A DNA stretch of 34,079 nucleotides from Rhodanobacter sp. (GCA_004322005.1 SCRF01000066.1:1-34079), one strand, 5' to 3'; shown: positions 8,371 through 17,129, counted from the first letter of the stretch. Translations and numbers: made by a program. The notes: generated from the sequence alone by a model not told the origin.

Positions 8371-8999
8371 TGATCGCCGCTGGCAGCGATGCCACGGCCG
8401 GCATCCAGCGCTGGGAGTTGCCCAACGTCGGCTGCCTGCAGTCGGCATCGAAGGCGGCCCATGCGGCGCCGCAGCCGACCGTGCGCGAGCTCGAGGCGCT
8501 CGAACGGCAGGCGCGCGAGGAGGGGTATGCGGCAGGTCATGCCGAAGGGTTGGCTGCGGCACGACAGCAGCTGGACGAGCGCCTGGCCCGGCTCGATGCC
8601 TTGTACGAGGCGGCGGCGTACCCGCTGCAGACGCTGGACGAGCAAACCGAACGGGAACTGGCGCGACTGGCGATGGTGGTGGCGCGCCGGGTGATCGGCC
8701 ACGAGCTGCAACTGTCGCCCGGGTCGATCGCGCAGGCCGTACGCCAGGCGGCGAAGGCGCTGCCGGCCGCCACCCGTCAGTTGCGCGTCCATGTGCATCC
8801 GGACGATCTGTTGCTGTTGCGCGAACTGGGCAGCGCCGAAACCCATTGGCAACTGCTCGCCGATCCGGCGCTGGCGCGTGGCGACTGCCAGCTGGACAGC
8901 GAGCATTCGCGACTGGATGCGCGGGTGGAAACCCGTCTTGCCGCCGTGATCGACAGCGTGCTGGGCGACGACCGCGTCGACGACGAGGCCGGCGCATGA
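8370..8999 (+). CDS. fliH: FliH, export ATPase regulator
   Basis: FliH (209 residues) binds the ATPase FliI, holds it at the export gate and links it to FliN of the C ring. The N-terminal IQRWELP resembles the short tryptophan motif through which FliH contacts FliN/FlhA. It is followed by a Glu/Ala-rich helix with small-residue spacing ([20 protein letters not shown]), typical of the FliH GxxxG-like dimer region, and by a V-ATPase-E-like C-terminal domain ([20 protein letters not shown]). It overlaps fliG by one base and fliI by four. Confidence 0.92.
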   Translation: MIAAGSDATAGIQRWELPNVGCLQSASKAAHAAPQPTVRELEALERQAREEGYAAGHAEGLAAARQQLDERLARLDALYEAAAYPLQTLDEQTERELARLAMVVARRVIGHELQLSPGSIAQAVRQAAKALPAATRQLRVHVHPDDLLLLRELGSAETHWQLLADPALARGDCQLDSEHSRLDARVETRLAAVIDSVLGDDRVDDEAGA

Positions 9000-10363
9000 A
9001 CACTGACGCGATGCTCGCTGCCCGCCAGTCGCGCTGGCAGCAGCAACTGGCGCGCCGCAGCGCCGCTGCCGCCGCGGCGCGCACGTTGATCGTGGAAGGC
9101 AGTCTGCGTCGGGTGGTCGGGTTGACCATGGAGGCCGAGGGCTGCGAGGCGGCACTGGGTGCGCGCTGCCTGGTCGACACCGCCGACGGTGCGCAGCTGG
9201 AGACCGAAGTGGTCGGCTTTGCCGACGAGCGCCTGCTGCTGATGCCGGTGGGCGACATGCACGGCGTGTTGCCCAATGCGCGGGTGCGCCCGTACGGGGC
9301 AGGCGGTGGTCTGCCGGTCGGCAATGCGTTGCTGGGCCGGGTGATCGGCGCCGACGGCGTGCCGCTGGACGGGCTCGGTCCGCTGGGCGTGGACGAACAC
9401 GCGGCGCTCAAGCGCGAGCCGATCAACCCGATGGCGCGCAAGCCGATCGATGCGCCGCTGGATGTCGGCGTGCGCGCGATCAATGCCCTGCTCACCGTCG
9501 GCCGCGGCCAGCGGCTGGGGCTGTTCGCCGGCTCCGGCGTCGGCAAGTCGACCCTGCTCGGCATGATGACGCGCTACACTAATGCCGATGTGGTGGTGGT
9601 GGGGCTGATCGGCGAGCGCGGCCGCGAGGTGAAGGAGTTCGTCGAGCAGACGCTTGGCGCGGAAGGCCGCCGCCGTGCCGTGATCGTGGCCGCGCCGGCC
9701 GATGCCCCGCCGCTGAAGCGGCTGCGCGGCGCGCAGTACGCCACCGCGATCGCCGAGTGGTATCGCGACCGCGGCCAGCGCGTGCTGCTGCTGATGGATT
9801 CGCTGACCCGCTACGCCCAGGCGCAGCGCGAGATTGCGTTGGCGATCGGCGAGCCGCCGGCCACCAAGGGTTATCCGCCGTCGGTGTTCGCGCTGATGCC
9901 GGCGCTGGTCGAACGCGCCGGCAACGATGCCGAAGGGCGCGGTTCGATCACCGCGTTCTATACCGTGCTGACCGAGGGCGACGACCATCGCCACGATCCG
10001 ATCGCCGATGCGGCACGTGCGATTCTGGACGGCCATATCGTGCTGTCGCGCGATCTGGCCGAGGCCGGGCATTACCCGGCCATCGACATCGAGGCGTCGA
10101 TCAGTCGCGTGATGCCGGCAGTGACGACGCGCGAGCAGCAGCGTTCGGCGCAGCGTTTCCGGCAGGTCTATTCGGCCTACCGGCAGCAGCGCGACCTGAT
10201 CGCGGTGGGTGCCTACCAGAAAGGCTCCGATCCCGAGGTCGACCAGGCGATCGAGCTGTGGCCGCAGTTGCGTGGATTCCTGCAGCAGGAAGTCGACGAA
10301 CCGATGACCATGGAGACGGCCATCGAGATGCTCAACCTCCTCGCCGCTCAGGTGAAGGAATGA
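8996..10363 (+). CDS. fliI: Flagellum-specific export ATPase FliI
   Basis: FliI (455 residues) is the F1-beta-like ATPase of flagellar type III export. The P-loop AGSGVGKST is at about residues 178-186, followed by [16 protein letters not shown] and the Walker B stretch [14 protein letters not shown]. The sequence [18 protein letters not shown] and the late [20 protein letters not shown] are diagnostic of the FliI/YscN family. Length is as expected. The ATG at 8996 overlaps the fliH stop (ATGA), and its own stop overlaps fliJ in the same way. It acts with FliH and FliJ under the FlhA/FlhB gate. Confidence 0.97.
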   Translation: MNTDAMLAARQSRWQQQLARRSAAAAAARTLIVEGSLRRVVGLTMEAEGCEAALGARCLVDTADGAQLETEVVGFADERLLLMPVGDMHGVLPNARVRPYGAGGGLPVGNALLGRVIGADGVPLDGLGPLGVDEHAALKREPINPMARKPIDAPLDVGVRAINALLTVGRGQRLGLFAGSGVGKSTLLGMMTRYTNADVVVVGLIGERGREVKEFVEQTLGAEGRRRAVIVAAPADAPPLKRLRGAQYATAIAEWYRDRGQRVLLLMDSLTRYAQAQREIALAIGEPPATKGYPPSVFALMPALVERAGNDAEGRGSITAFYTVLTEGDDHRHDPIADAARAILDGHIVLSRDLAEAGHYPAIDIEASISRVMPAVTTREQQRSAQRFRQVYSAYRQQRDLIAVGAYQKGSDPEVDQAIELWPQLRGFLQQEVDEPMTMETAIEMLNLLAAQVKE

Positions 10364-10785
10364 GTTCGCGCGCCGCGCAATTGCAACCGGCGGTCGAGCA
10401 GGCCAGGCAACGCAGCGAGGATGCGCTGGCGCAACTGGCCGCGCAGCAGCAACAGCTGGCCAGAGCCGAGCAGCAGCTGAGCGAGCTGCAGCGCTATCGG
10501 CAGGAATACGCGGTGACCGGCGCCGGCGCATTGACGGCCGGGTCGTTGGTCAACCGGCAGAATTTTCTCGACCGCATCGACTTGGCGATCGTTCAACAGA
10601 GCACCGAGATCGTTCGCCTGCAGCGCCAGTACGAACAGGTGCGAAACCGCTGGCATCAGGCGCATGCCCGCGAAAGCGCGCTGGACAGCGTGGTCGATCG
10701 CTATCACGCACAGGAACGCCAGGCCGAGGATCGCAACGAACAGGCCGAAAGCGACGAACGCATGCAATACCGGAGGTCGCCTTGA
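10360..10785 (+). CDS. fliJ: FliJ, export chaperone-escort protein
   Basis: FliJ (141 residues) is a small coiled-coil protein that inserts in the FliI hexamer and activates FlhA. Nearly the entire protein is Gln/Ala/Glu/Arg-rich and helical ([40 protein letters not shown]). The Q-YR-EY pattern [20 protein letters not shown] and the [10 protein letters not shown] segment are family features. The ATGA overlap with fliI and TGATG overlap with a downstream mini-ORF place it within a coupled series. Confidence 0.92.
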   Translation: MSSRAAQLQPAVEQARQRSEDALAQLAAQQQQLARAEQQLSELQRYRQEYAVTGAGALTAGSLVNRQNFLDRIDLAIVQQSTEIVRLQRQYEQVRNRWHQAHARESALDSVVDRYHAQERQAEDRNEQAESDERMQYRRSP

Positions 10786-10844
10786 TGGCGCGACCCTTGC
10801 CCGGCGCAGGTACGTGCCCCCACGACGGAATCGATTCGCCATGA
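10785..10844 (+). CDS. 19-codon mini-ORF bridging fliJ and fliK
   Basis: This frame would encode [19 protein letters not shown]. Its ATG overlaps the fliJ stop (TGATG) and its TGA overlaps the fliK start (ATGA at 10841-10844). A good ribosome site, GGAGG at 10772-10776, lies eight bases before it, whereas fliK has only a weak CGGAA. It could carry terminating ribosomes from fliJ to fliK. The peptide itself is unrecognised, and translation is unproven. Confidence 0.45.
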   Translation: MARPLPGAGTCPHDGIDSP

Positions 10845-11968
10845 CCATTGCCGCCACTGTCGTATCCAATGCCGGCGCAGCTTCGGCAGCGCGCACCACC
10901 GCCGCGGCGGATGCGCATGCGGCGGATGCGCCCGATCAGTTCGACCGTCAGCTCGATCTCGCCCGGCAGCAGCACGCGGGCACGACGGATGCAGGCGATC
11001 CGTCGAAAACGCCGAGCCATCTCGCACCTCAATCCAGTGACCCACGGCAACGGCGCGACCGATCGCCACCTGCGATGGATGCGACGAGCGCGGCTGCGGC
11101 GCAGGCTGCCGTGGCGACGCCGCCGAAGGCCGCGGCGATACCGAAGGCCGCGGAGAACAGCAATCACGCCGGCGATCACGCCGGCGATGCGGCGGCCACG
11201 GCGATGGCCGGTGCCATGCTGGCGTTGCTCGGGCCGTCGCTTGCCGTCGCGCTGCGGCCGGGCGCCGTCGCAGCCACCATGGCGTCCGGTATCGCTGCAG
11301 CTGGAAACGGCGGCAAGGGTGTGGCGGCCGATGCCAACGCCGGCGCGGTTGGGTTGCCGCAGGCGATCGATGCGGGCAGCGGCACCGCGGCTGCCACCAG
11401 TGCCTTGCCGCTGGGCGCCAGCGTGGCGCTGGCGGCGCAAGGCCTGACGTCGACGAAGGCCGAGCCGGCCAGCGACTCGACCAGCGCCCTGGCGCAGGCG
11501 GTCGCGTTGCCGGCGCCGCCGGCCGGCGGCGCGCCGGCGGACATGCCGCTGCTGCAGCTGTCCGCACCGGTGGGCAGCCCGGCCTTCGCCCAGGAACTGG
11601 GCCAGCACGTGGCATGGCTCGGCGGCCAGGACGTCACGCAGGCGCGGATTCGGCTGCATCCGGCGGAACTGGGCCAGCTCGACGTGAAAATCAACGTGAC
11701 GCACGGCCGGGTCGATGTGGTGTTCAGTGCACAGCATCCGGCAGCAGTGAACGCGGTGCAGCAGAGTCTGCCGCAGTTGGAGCACATGCTGGCGCAACAC
11801 GGACTGGCGCTGGGCCATGCCGAGGTGGGCCAGCACGATCACGGCGGGCATCGGAGCCACGGCGGCAATGTCCCGGCCGCGGCGCTCACGGGCGACCCGG
11901 ACGAAGTCGGCGGCGTCAGCCTGCCGGTGTCGCCGGGCAGTGTCAGCCTGCTCGATGCCTTCGCCTGA
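10841..11968 (+). CDS. fliK: Flagellar hook-length control protein FliK
   Basis: FliK (375 residues) is a secreted ruler that measures the hook and triggers the FlhB specificity switch. The first two thirds are Ala-rich and low in complexity, as in most FliK proteins. The conserved Flg_hook domain is near residues 245-345, with QARIRLHPAELGQLDVKI, then VDVVFSAQHPAAVNAVQQSL and LEHMLAQHGLALGHAEV. The ATG at 10841 is supported by its overlap with the mini-ORF stop. It is the last gene of the fliE operon and is followed by a strong palindromic repeat. A second FliK-like gene lies at 29350-30489. Confidence 0.93.
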   Translation: MTIAATVVSNAGAASAARTTAAADAHAADAPDQFDRQLDLARQQHAGTTDAGDPSKTPSHLAPQSSDPRQRRDRSPPAMDATSAAAAQAAVATPPKAAAIPKAAENSNHAGDHAGDAAATAMAGAMLALLGPSLAVALRPGAVAATMASGIAAAGNGGKGVAADANAGAVGLPQAIDAGSGTAAATSALPLGASVALAAQGLTSTKAEPASDSTSALAQAVALPAPPAGGAPADMPLLQLSAPVGSPAFAQELGQHVAWLGGQDVTQARIRLHPAELGQLDVKINVTHGRVDVVFSAQHPAAVNAVQQSLPQLEHMLAQHGLALGHAEVGQHDHGGHRSHGGNVPAAALTGDPDEVGGVSLPVSPGSVSLLDAFA

Positions 11969-12008
11969 CTGCGGGCACCTCGAAAACCCCGATTGCTTCG
12001 GAGCGCAC

Positions 12009-12084
12009 TGGTAGGAGCCCGCTCGCGGGCGATGCTCTTGGCCCGATCAGAGCAAGAGCATCGCCCGCGAGCGGGCTCCTACCA
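12009..12084. repeat. GTAG-bounded palindromic repeat, copy 2 (perfect hairpin)
   Basis: The arms 12009-12040 and 12053-12084 are perfect reverse complements (32 bp, beginning TGGTAGGAGCCCGC), separated by 12 bases. Ends and the internal GATGCTCTTG are shared with the other copies in this window. The intact symmetry suggests a recent insertion or selection on the hairpin. It lies about 40 bases after fliK and could stop transcription or protect the mRNA end. Confidence 0.9.
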
Positions 12085-12263
12085 AAGCGGCTCCTGCCGC
12101 GCTTCGGCGCGATCCAGGTGGCCGGGACCCAGGCTCGTCGCGATTCCCCGCCGTCGCGATCACGTCGCGACGGCAGCACGACAGGCGTCAAGAAAGCGCC
12201 GCCGCTGCCGGCGGCTCCCGAACCGAAGTCCCCGGGGCCAGTTGCCACAACGTTTCCGGCTGC

Positions 12264-12279
12264 TGGCACGCGGTTTGCT
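12264..12279 (+). promoter_or_regulatory. Sigma-54 promoter of the fliL operon
   Basis: TGGCAC-GCGGT-TTGCT followed by TTT matches all key positions of the sigma-54 consensus with exact spacing. It is 60 bases before fliL. It should be driven by RpoN with FleQ and transcribe fliLMNOP and possibly the genes beyond. Confidence 0.9.
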
Positions 12280-12338
12280 TTTGATCGCTCAGCCCGCCGT
12301 CGTGCGGGATCACGCAGCTCATCCGGACCGAGGTTCCC

Positions 12339-12848
12339 ATGCTTGACGACGAGGAAGTTGAGGCAGTCGATGCACCCGTGCCGCGCAAGCGCCGGACACC
12401 ATGGGTGATCGGAATCGCCGTGGCATTGCTGGCGGCGGGCACGGGCGGCTACCTGCTGCTGGCGCCGCATCCCGCCGCAACCAGCGTTGCCGCTGGCAGG
12501 CCCAAGGCAGGTACGCCGAAGGTGGTCGGGGTCGAACACTATCTGCCGCTGGAACCGGCGTTCGTGGTGAACGTGCGTGACAAGGACTCGCTGCGCTACC
12601 TGCAGGTGGGCATCACCCTGATGTCTCACGACGCCGATTCGCTCAATGCCGCCAAGCAGGCCGATCCGGTCATTCGCGATGCACTGCTGTCGCTGTTCAG
12701 CAGCCAGAATTACGCGGATGTCAGCGGCAGCGCCGGCCACCAGAAACTGCAGGCGCAGGCGCTGGCGGTGGTGCGCAGGATCGTCCAGGCGCGCCAGGGC
12801 CGCCCCGGCATCGACGCGCTGTACTTCACCAGTTTCGTGGTGCAGTGA
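12339..12848 (+). CDS. fliL: Flagellar basal body-associated protein FliL
   Basis: FliL (169 residues) is a single-pass inner-membrane protein that surrounds the stators and supports torque. A short acidic cytoplasmic N-terminus (MLDDEEVEAVD) and a positive cluster RKRR precede one membrane segment at about 22-41. The periplasmic domain has the family features YLPLEPAFVVNVRD, RYLQVGITLMSHD, DPVIRDALLSLFSSQNYADV and a terminal YFTSFVVQ, close to the usual FTxFVMQ. GAGG upstream serves as a ribosome site. It is the first gene of the operon. Confidence 0.95.
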   Translation: MLDDEEVEAVDAPVPRKRRTPWVIGIAVALLAAGTGGYLLLAPHPAATSVAAGRPKAGTPKVVGVEHYLPLEPAFVVNVRDKDSLRYLQVGITLMSHDADSLNAAKQADPVIRDALLSLFSSQNYADVSGSAGHQKLQAQALAVVRRIVQARQGRPGIDALYFTSFVVQ

Positions 12849-12864
12849 CGAGGATGGCGCACTC

Positions 12865-13881
12865 ATGAGCGATCTGCTTTCCCAGGACGAAATCGATGCG
12901 CTGCTCAATGGCGTCGAAGGTGGCGCGGTCGAGACCGGCGGCGATGAACCGCTGCCGGCCGGCACCGTCATTTCATACGACTTCACCCAGCAGGACCGCA
13001 TCGTGCGCGGCCGGCTGCCGACGCTGGAGATGGTCAACGACCGCTTCGCGCGCTATTTCCGCACCGGCGTGTTCAACGTGCTGCGCAAGTCCTGCGAGGT
13101 GTCGGTGCTTGGCGTGAAGATGGTCAAGTTCGCCGAGTACGTGCACGGACTGGCGGTGCCGAGCAACCTCAACCTGGTCCGCATCAAGCCGTTGCGAGGC
13201 ACCGCGCTGGTGGTGCTGGAGCCGCGGCTGGTGTTCACCGTGATCGACAATTTCTTCGGCGGCGACGGCCGTTTTCATGCGCGCATCGAAGGTCGCGATT
13301 TCACCGCCACCGAGAACCGGGTGATCCAGATCCTGCTGGCCGAATTCTTCAAGGCGATGGCGGAGGCATGGGCGCCGGTACTGGCTCTGGATTTCGAATA
13401 CCAGAGCTCCGAGATCAATCCCCAGTTCGCCAACATCGTCAGCCCGACCGAGACGGTCGTGGTGTCGCGATTCCACGTCGAGCTCGATGGCGCCGGCGGG
13501 GACGTCCACCTCACCATGCCGTACGCGATGGTCGAGCCGATCCGCACCCTGCTCGACGCCGGGGTGCAGAGCGACCGCGTCGACCGCGACGACCGCTGGG
13601 CCGAATTCCTGCACGAGGAAGTGCTGGACGCAGAGGTCTGCCTCAGCTCGCTGCTGCTCGAGACCCGGCTGAGCATCGGCGAGTTCCTGCATCTGCGTCC
13701 GGGCGACGTGATCCCGATCCAGCTCCCCGAGCTGGCCACCGTGTTTGCCGAGGATGTGCCGGTGTTTCGCGGCCATTACGGCCAGTCCAACGGCAGCAAT
13801 GCCGTGCGTTTCCATGCCCAGGCCGGTCGCCGCGACAGGCGGTCGGCGGGCGATCATCCCATCGAGAAGAATCCAGCATGA
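12865..13881 (+). CDS. fliM: Flagellar motor switch protein FliM
   Basis: FliM (338 residues) forms the wall of the C ring and receives phosphorylated CheY. The CheY-binding peptide LSQDEIDALL is at residues 5-14. The middle domain (LPTLEMVNDRFARYFRTGVF, FFGGDGRF, FTATENRVIQILLAEFFKAM) contacts FliG, and the C-terminal SpoA domain (about 260-330) pairs with FliN. Length is typical. The ATG at 12865 lies 16 bases after fliL; upstream in-frame sequence reads as shadow of fliL. The stop overlaps fliN (ATGA). Its partners FliG, FliN and CheY are all encoded nearby. Confidence 0.96.
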   Translation: MSDLLSQDEIDALLNGVEGGAVETGGDEPLPAGTVISYDFTQQDRIVRGRLPTLEMVNDRFARYFRTGVFNVLRKSCEVSVLGVKMVKFAEYVHGLAVPSNLNLVRIKPLRGTALVVLEPRLVFTVIDNFFGGDGRFHARIEGRDFTATENRVIQILLAEFFKAMAEAWAPVLALDFEYQSSEINPQFANIVSPTETVVVSRFHVELDGAGGDVHLTMPYAMVEPIRTLLDAGVQSDRVDRDDRWAEFLHEEVLDAEVCLSSLLLETRLSIGEFLHLRPGDVIPIQLPELATVFAEDVPVFRGHYGQSNGSNAVRFHAQAGRRDRRSAGDHPIEKNPA

Positions 13882-14222
13882 ACCAATCCGTGAATGGTGC
13901 GTCGGTCCAGCCCGAGCGCGTCGAATTCGATGCACTGAGCGGCGCGACCGCCGATGGTGGCGACGTCAGCCTCGACATGATCCTCGATGTCCCGGTGACC
14001 CTGGCGATGGAGGTGGGGCGTACCCGCATCAGCATCCGCAACCTGCTGCAGCTCAACCAGGGCTCGGTGGTGGAGCTGGACCGCGCCGCCGGCGAGCCGC
14101 TGGACGTTTTCGTCAACGGCACCCTGGTGGCACATGGCGAGGTGGTGGTGGTCAACGAGAAGTTCGGCATCCGCCTGACCGACGTGATCAGCCCGACCGA
14201 ACGCGTGCGCAAGCTGCGCTGA
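13878..14222 (+). CDS. fliN: Flagellar motor switch protein FliN
   Basis: FliN (114 residues) forms the base of the C ring and docks FliH-FliI. The SpoA domain fills the C-terminal two thirds: DMILDVPVTLAMEVGRTRIS, then LLQLNQGSVVELDRAAGEPL, FVNGTLVAHGEVVVVNEKFG and IRLTDVISPTERVRKL. These match FliN of gammaproteobacteria nearly end to end. The short N-terminal tail is variable. Four-base overlap with fliM and one-base overlap with fliO show tight coupling. Confidence 0.96.
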   Translation: MNQSVNGASVQPERVEFDALSGATADGGDVSLDMILDVPVTLAMEVGRTRISIRNLLQLNQGSVVELDRAAGEPLDVFVNGTLVAHGEVVVVNEKFGIRLTDVISPTERVRKLR

Positions 14223-14623
14223 TGAGCACGCTGGCTCTCATGCTGGCCGCCGCGCCGGCAACCGTTCCCGGCGTCGAAGTCGGTGGCGAGATCGTGCGGG
14301 TGATCCTGAGCCTGCTGGGCATCATCGCGCTGATCCTCGCCGCTGGCTGGCTCAGCCGGCGGCTGCAGCATCGCCCGGGTGCATCCGGCCGCCGCATCCG
14401 CTGCATCGAGACGTTTTCGGTGGGCGCGCGCGAGCGCCTGCTGCTGCTCGACGCCGACGGCAAACGGCTGTTGCTCGGCATGGGCCCCGGCGGCATGCGC
14501 ACCTTGCATGTCTACGATGACCGCGCGGCGGAAACCGAGGCCGTGCCGCAACCGCCGCAACCGCCGCAGGCGTTGACCGCCGGCTTCGGCGAGCTGCTGG
14601 CGCGCTGGAAGCGTGGCGCATGA
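14222..14623 (+). CDS. fliO: FliO, export gate assembly protein
   Basis: FliO (133 residues) helps FliP form its stable ring in the inner membrane but is not part of the mature gate. One membrane segment (about 25-45, [20 protein letters not shown]) is followed by the conserved cytoplasmic domain with [20 protein letters not shown] and [19 protein letters not shown]. The tail is Pro/Gln-rich. The gene overlaps fliN by one base and fliP by four. Confidence 0.9.
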   Translation: MSTLALMLAAAPATVPGVEVGGEIVRVILSLLGIIALILAAGWLSRRLQHRPGASGRRIRCIETFSVGARERLLLLDADGKRLLLGMGPGGMRTLHVYDDRAAETEAVPQPPQPPQALTAGFGELLARWKRGA

Positions 14624-15366
14624 AAACCGCGCACTGGATCTTTGCCGCCCTGTTGTTGCTGCTGCCGCTGACGACGCTGGCCGCGGTGCCGGGCATCCCG
14701 GTATTGAACGTGCAGAACGTGCCCGGCGGCGGCCAGAACTGGACGCTGTCGCTGCAGGTGCTGGCGCTGATGACGGCACTGACGCTGCTGCCGGCGATCG
14801 TGCTGATGATGACCTCGTTCACCCGCATCATCATCGTGCTCGGTTTCCTGCGCCAGGCACTGGGAACGCAATCGACGCCGCCGAACCAGGTGCTGCTGGG
14901 ACTGGCGTTGTTTCTCACCCTGTTCGTGATGTCGCCGGTGCTCGATCGCGCCTACCTCGACGGCGTGAAACCGTACATGGGCGGCCAGCTCAGCGCCGAG
15001 CTGGCGATACCGGCGGCGGTGGCGCCGTTCAAGCGCTTCATGCTCGACCAGACGCGCGATGCGGATCTGCAGCTGTTCACCCGGCTGGCGAAGGACAAGC
15101 CGTATGCCAGCAAGGCCGATGTGCCGTTCAAGGTGGCGATGCCGGCGTTTCTCACCAGCGAGCTGAAGACGGCTTTCCAGATGGGCTTCCTGTTGTTCAT
15201 CCCGTTCCTGATCATCGATCTGGTGGTGGCCAGCGTGCTGATGTCGATGGGCATGATGATGGTCTCGCCGATGATCATCTCGCTGCCGTTCAAGATCATG
15301 TTGTTCGTGCTGGTGGATGGCTGGACGCTGCTGCTCGGCACGCTGGCGGGGAGTTTTTACACGTGA
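14620..15366 (+). CDS. fliP: Flagellar export gate protein FliP
   Basis: FliP (248 residues) forms the core of the export gate with FliQ and FliR. An N-terminal signal peptide (residues 1-22, ending LTTLAA) is expected in the FliP family and is present. Conserved parts follow: [60 protein letters not shown] and [20 protein letters not shown]. Length is usual. In most genomes fliQ follows within a few bases; here the stop is followed by 726 bases containing a repeat element. Confidence 0.97.
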   Translation: MKTAHWIFAALLLLLPLTTLAAVPGIPVLNVQNVPGGGQNWTLSLQVLALMTALTLLPAIVLMMTSFTRIIIVLGFLRQALGTQSTPPNQVLLGLALFLTLFVMSPVLDRAYLDGVKPYMGGQLSAELAIPAAVAPFKRFMLDQTRDADLQLFTRLAKDKPYASKADVPFKVAMPAFLTSELKTAFQMGFLLFIPFLIIDLVVASVLMSMGMMMVSPMIISLPFKIMLFVLVDGWTLLLGTLAGSFYT

Positions 15367-15380
15367 ATGCCGGAACCTCT

Positions 15381-16027
15381 GTAGAAGCCCGCTTGCGGGA
15401 GATGCTCTTCTTGCAACAAGGCGAAGAGCTTTCGATCGCCTGCGGCGACCGAGTTACTTCTCTTTTGCTTGTCCAAAAGAGAAGTAACCAAGAGAAAACG
15501 ACACCCCGTTTGGCGCTTGCCGGGCTTCCTGCCCGGCAAGTCCGTGAGCCGGGGCCGGGCTTTTCGACAGCACATCCCTGTGCTGGCGAAAAGGAATCGG
15601 CCTCCTGCCGATTCCCGCTGCGCGGCCTGTCGCCCCCGGCTCACCGCCGCACAGGGGCCCCTGGTAGAGCAGCGGGCCATCCTGGCCCGCACTCGGTGCG
15701 CAGCGGCTCAGCCGCTGCGACAGCGGAAAAGCGTGCAGCTTTGCCTGGCCTGCAAAATTCAATTCGATCAGAACGTAGCTCGCGTGAGCGAGCGAAGTTG
15801 AAGCGTGATGTGGTTCGGGCCGAACGACTTCGCCTTTGCGGCTTACGCTCAGGGCGGATGGAGGGGGAGAATTCGTATTCGATCCCGATGAGCCTTGGGC
15901 CTTCTCTTTTGGTTACTTTTCTCTTGGCCACGCAAGAGAAAAGTGACTCGGTCGCCGAAGGCGATCGATCGCTCTTTGCTCTGAATGCGGCAAGAGCAAG
16001 AGCAGCGCGCACGGGGTGCGCTCCTAC
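15381..16027. mobile_element. 647-bp GTAG...CTAC composite repeat inserted between fliP and fliQ
   Basis: The interval begins GTAGAAGCCCGC and ends GGTGCGCTCCTAC, the same ends as the short palindromic repeats here. Its flanks are long imperfect inverted repeats: about 15421-15490 is largely the reverse complement of about 15911-15980, including GCGATCGA and CGGCGACCGAGTTACTTC-type stretches. Each flank contains its own hairpin: 15454-15467 with 15474-15487 (14 bp, perfect) and 15913-15926 with 15933-15946 (13 of 14). Paired changes keep both stems closed. No credible gene or transposase lies inside, so it looks like a non-autonomous, MITE- or REP-derived element. It separates two genes that are normally adjacent. 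Confidence 0.7.
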
Positions 16028-16092
16028 AGGTGCAAGCGAGCGAACGCTCTTCGCCACCGCTGCGGCGAGCCGCACCCCGCAGGGACGTTCGC

Positions 16093-16362
16093 ATGACGCC
16101 TGAATCGATCATGGCGATCGGCCAGCACGCGATGTACGTGGCGATGCTGGTGGCCGCGCCGTTGCTGCTGACCGCGCTCGCGGTGGGCCTGCTGATCGGT
16201 GTGATCCAGGCGGCCACGCAGATCAACGAAATGACCTTGAGCTTCATCCCCAAGCTGATCGGGATGGCGCTGGTGGCGCTGCTGACCGGGCCGTGGATGC
16301 TGCGCGTGCTGGTGCAGTTCACGCACCAGCTGATCGTCGGGCTGCCGGCGGCGATCCGGTGA
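16093..16362 (+). CDS. fliQ: Flagellar export gate protein FliQ
   Basis: FliQ (89 residues, exactly the family length) wraps around the FliP-FliR core of the gate. Two membrane segments are visible (about 15-40 and 52-72). Family motifs are MTPESIMAIGQHAMYVAMLV, GLLIGVIQAATQINEMTLSF and IPKLIGMALVALLTGPWML. AGGGA at 16081-16085 gives a good ribosome site. The seven bases just before the ATG (CGTTCGC, 16086-16092) are complementary to 16040-16046, so a stem may form at the start. The stop overlaps fliR. Confidence 0.96.
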   Translation: MTPESIMAIGQHAMYVAMLVAAPLLLTALAVGLLIGVIQAATQINEMTLSFIPKLIGMALVALLTGPWMLRVLVQFTHQLIVGLPAAIR

Positions 16363-17129
16363 TGGCGCTGGACCTGGCGCAACTGCCGATCTGGCTGGGT
16401 GGCCTGTTGTGGGCGCTGGGTCGGGTCGGCGGTCTGTTCCTGACGGCGCCGGTATTCAGCGCCAGGATGCTGCCGGCGCGAATCAAGGTCGCCCTGGTGG
16501 TGGTGCTGACGATGGTGCTGGCGCCGCTGGCGCCGGCGACGATCGATCCGCTGAGCGCGACCGGTGTGGCGACGATGGTCGGCCAGGTATTGATCGGCGC
16601 GGCGGTGGGTTTCGTATTGAATCTGGTGTTCGAGGCGGTCTCGTTCGGCGGCGGGCTGGTGGCACAGGGCATGAGCCTGGGTTTTGCCGAGGTGGCCAAT
16701 CCGCAGGGCGGGCCCAGCTCGCCGGTGCTGAGCGAGTTCTACACGTTGCTGGTGACCTTGCTGTTTCTGGCGATGGACGGCCACTTGCGCCTGATCGCCC
16801 TGCTTGCCGACAGTTTTCACAGCCTGCCGCCGGGCATGGCGACGATCAACGCCAACGGTCTTTACGCCGTGGCCGGCTTCGGTGCGGAGTTGTTTGCCGG
16901 CGCCGTGCGGGTGGCGCTGCCGGCGATGACGTCGCTGCTGGTGGTGAACATCGGTTTTGGCGCGATCAGCCGCTCGGCCCCCTCGATGAACCTGTTCGCG
17001 GTGGGCTTCCCGATCACCCTTTCGCTGGGTTTCATCGCGCTGTGGCTGTCGCTGCGCAGTTTGCCCGGTGCCTTCGAGGCGTTGCAGGGGCATGCCTGGT
17101 CGCTGATCCGCGAACTGATCGGGAGCTGA
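16362..17129 (+). CDS. fliR: Flagellar export gate protein FliR
   Basis: FliR (255 residues) completes the FliPQR gate. It is very hydrophobic with about six predicted membrane segments. Diagnostic stretches include LGRVGGLFLTAPVFSARMLP, ARIKVALVVVLTMVLAPL, GGGLVAQGMSLGFAEVANPQ, LPAMTSLLVVNIGFGAISRS and SAPSMNLFAVGFPITLSLGF. The start is fixed by the TGATG overlap with fliQ. flhB follows after four bases, so fliQ-fliR-flhB-flhA look like one unit. Confidence 0.96.
   Translation: MALDLAQLPIWLGGLLWALGRVGGLFLTAPVFSARMLPARIKVALVVVLTMVLAPLAPATIDPLSATGVATMVGQVLIGAAVGFVLNLVFEAVSFGGGLVAQGMSLGFAEVANPQGGPSSPVLSEFYTLLVTLLFLAMDGHLRLIALLADSFHSLPPGMATINANGLYAVAGFGAELFAGAVRVALPAMTSLLVVNIGFGAISRSAPSMNLFAVGFPITLSLGFIALWLSLRSLPGAFEALQGHAWSLIRELIGS

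Larger units (their letters stand above)
11969..12338 (+). other. 370-base spacer between fliK and fliL
   Basis: No gene is seen. The spacer holds a perfect 32-bp-stem palindromic repeat (12009-12084), a second small hairpin with an 8-bp stem (12151-12158 with 12166-12173), GC-rich low-complexity sequence, and the sigma-54 promoter of fliL (12264-12279). It marks the boundary between the fliE and fliL transcription units. Confidence 0.7.

Noticed and set aside
15520..15720. Transposase or insertion sequence within the fliP-fliQ insert
   Set aside because: No DDE, HUH or other transposase motif is visible in any frame, so only a non-autonomous element is supported.
15454..15762. Minus-strand frame of 102 codons within the 647-bp element
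   Set aside because: No conserved domain is recognised and its ends fall in the hairpin sequences; it is more likely an accidental frame in a repeated element.
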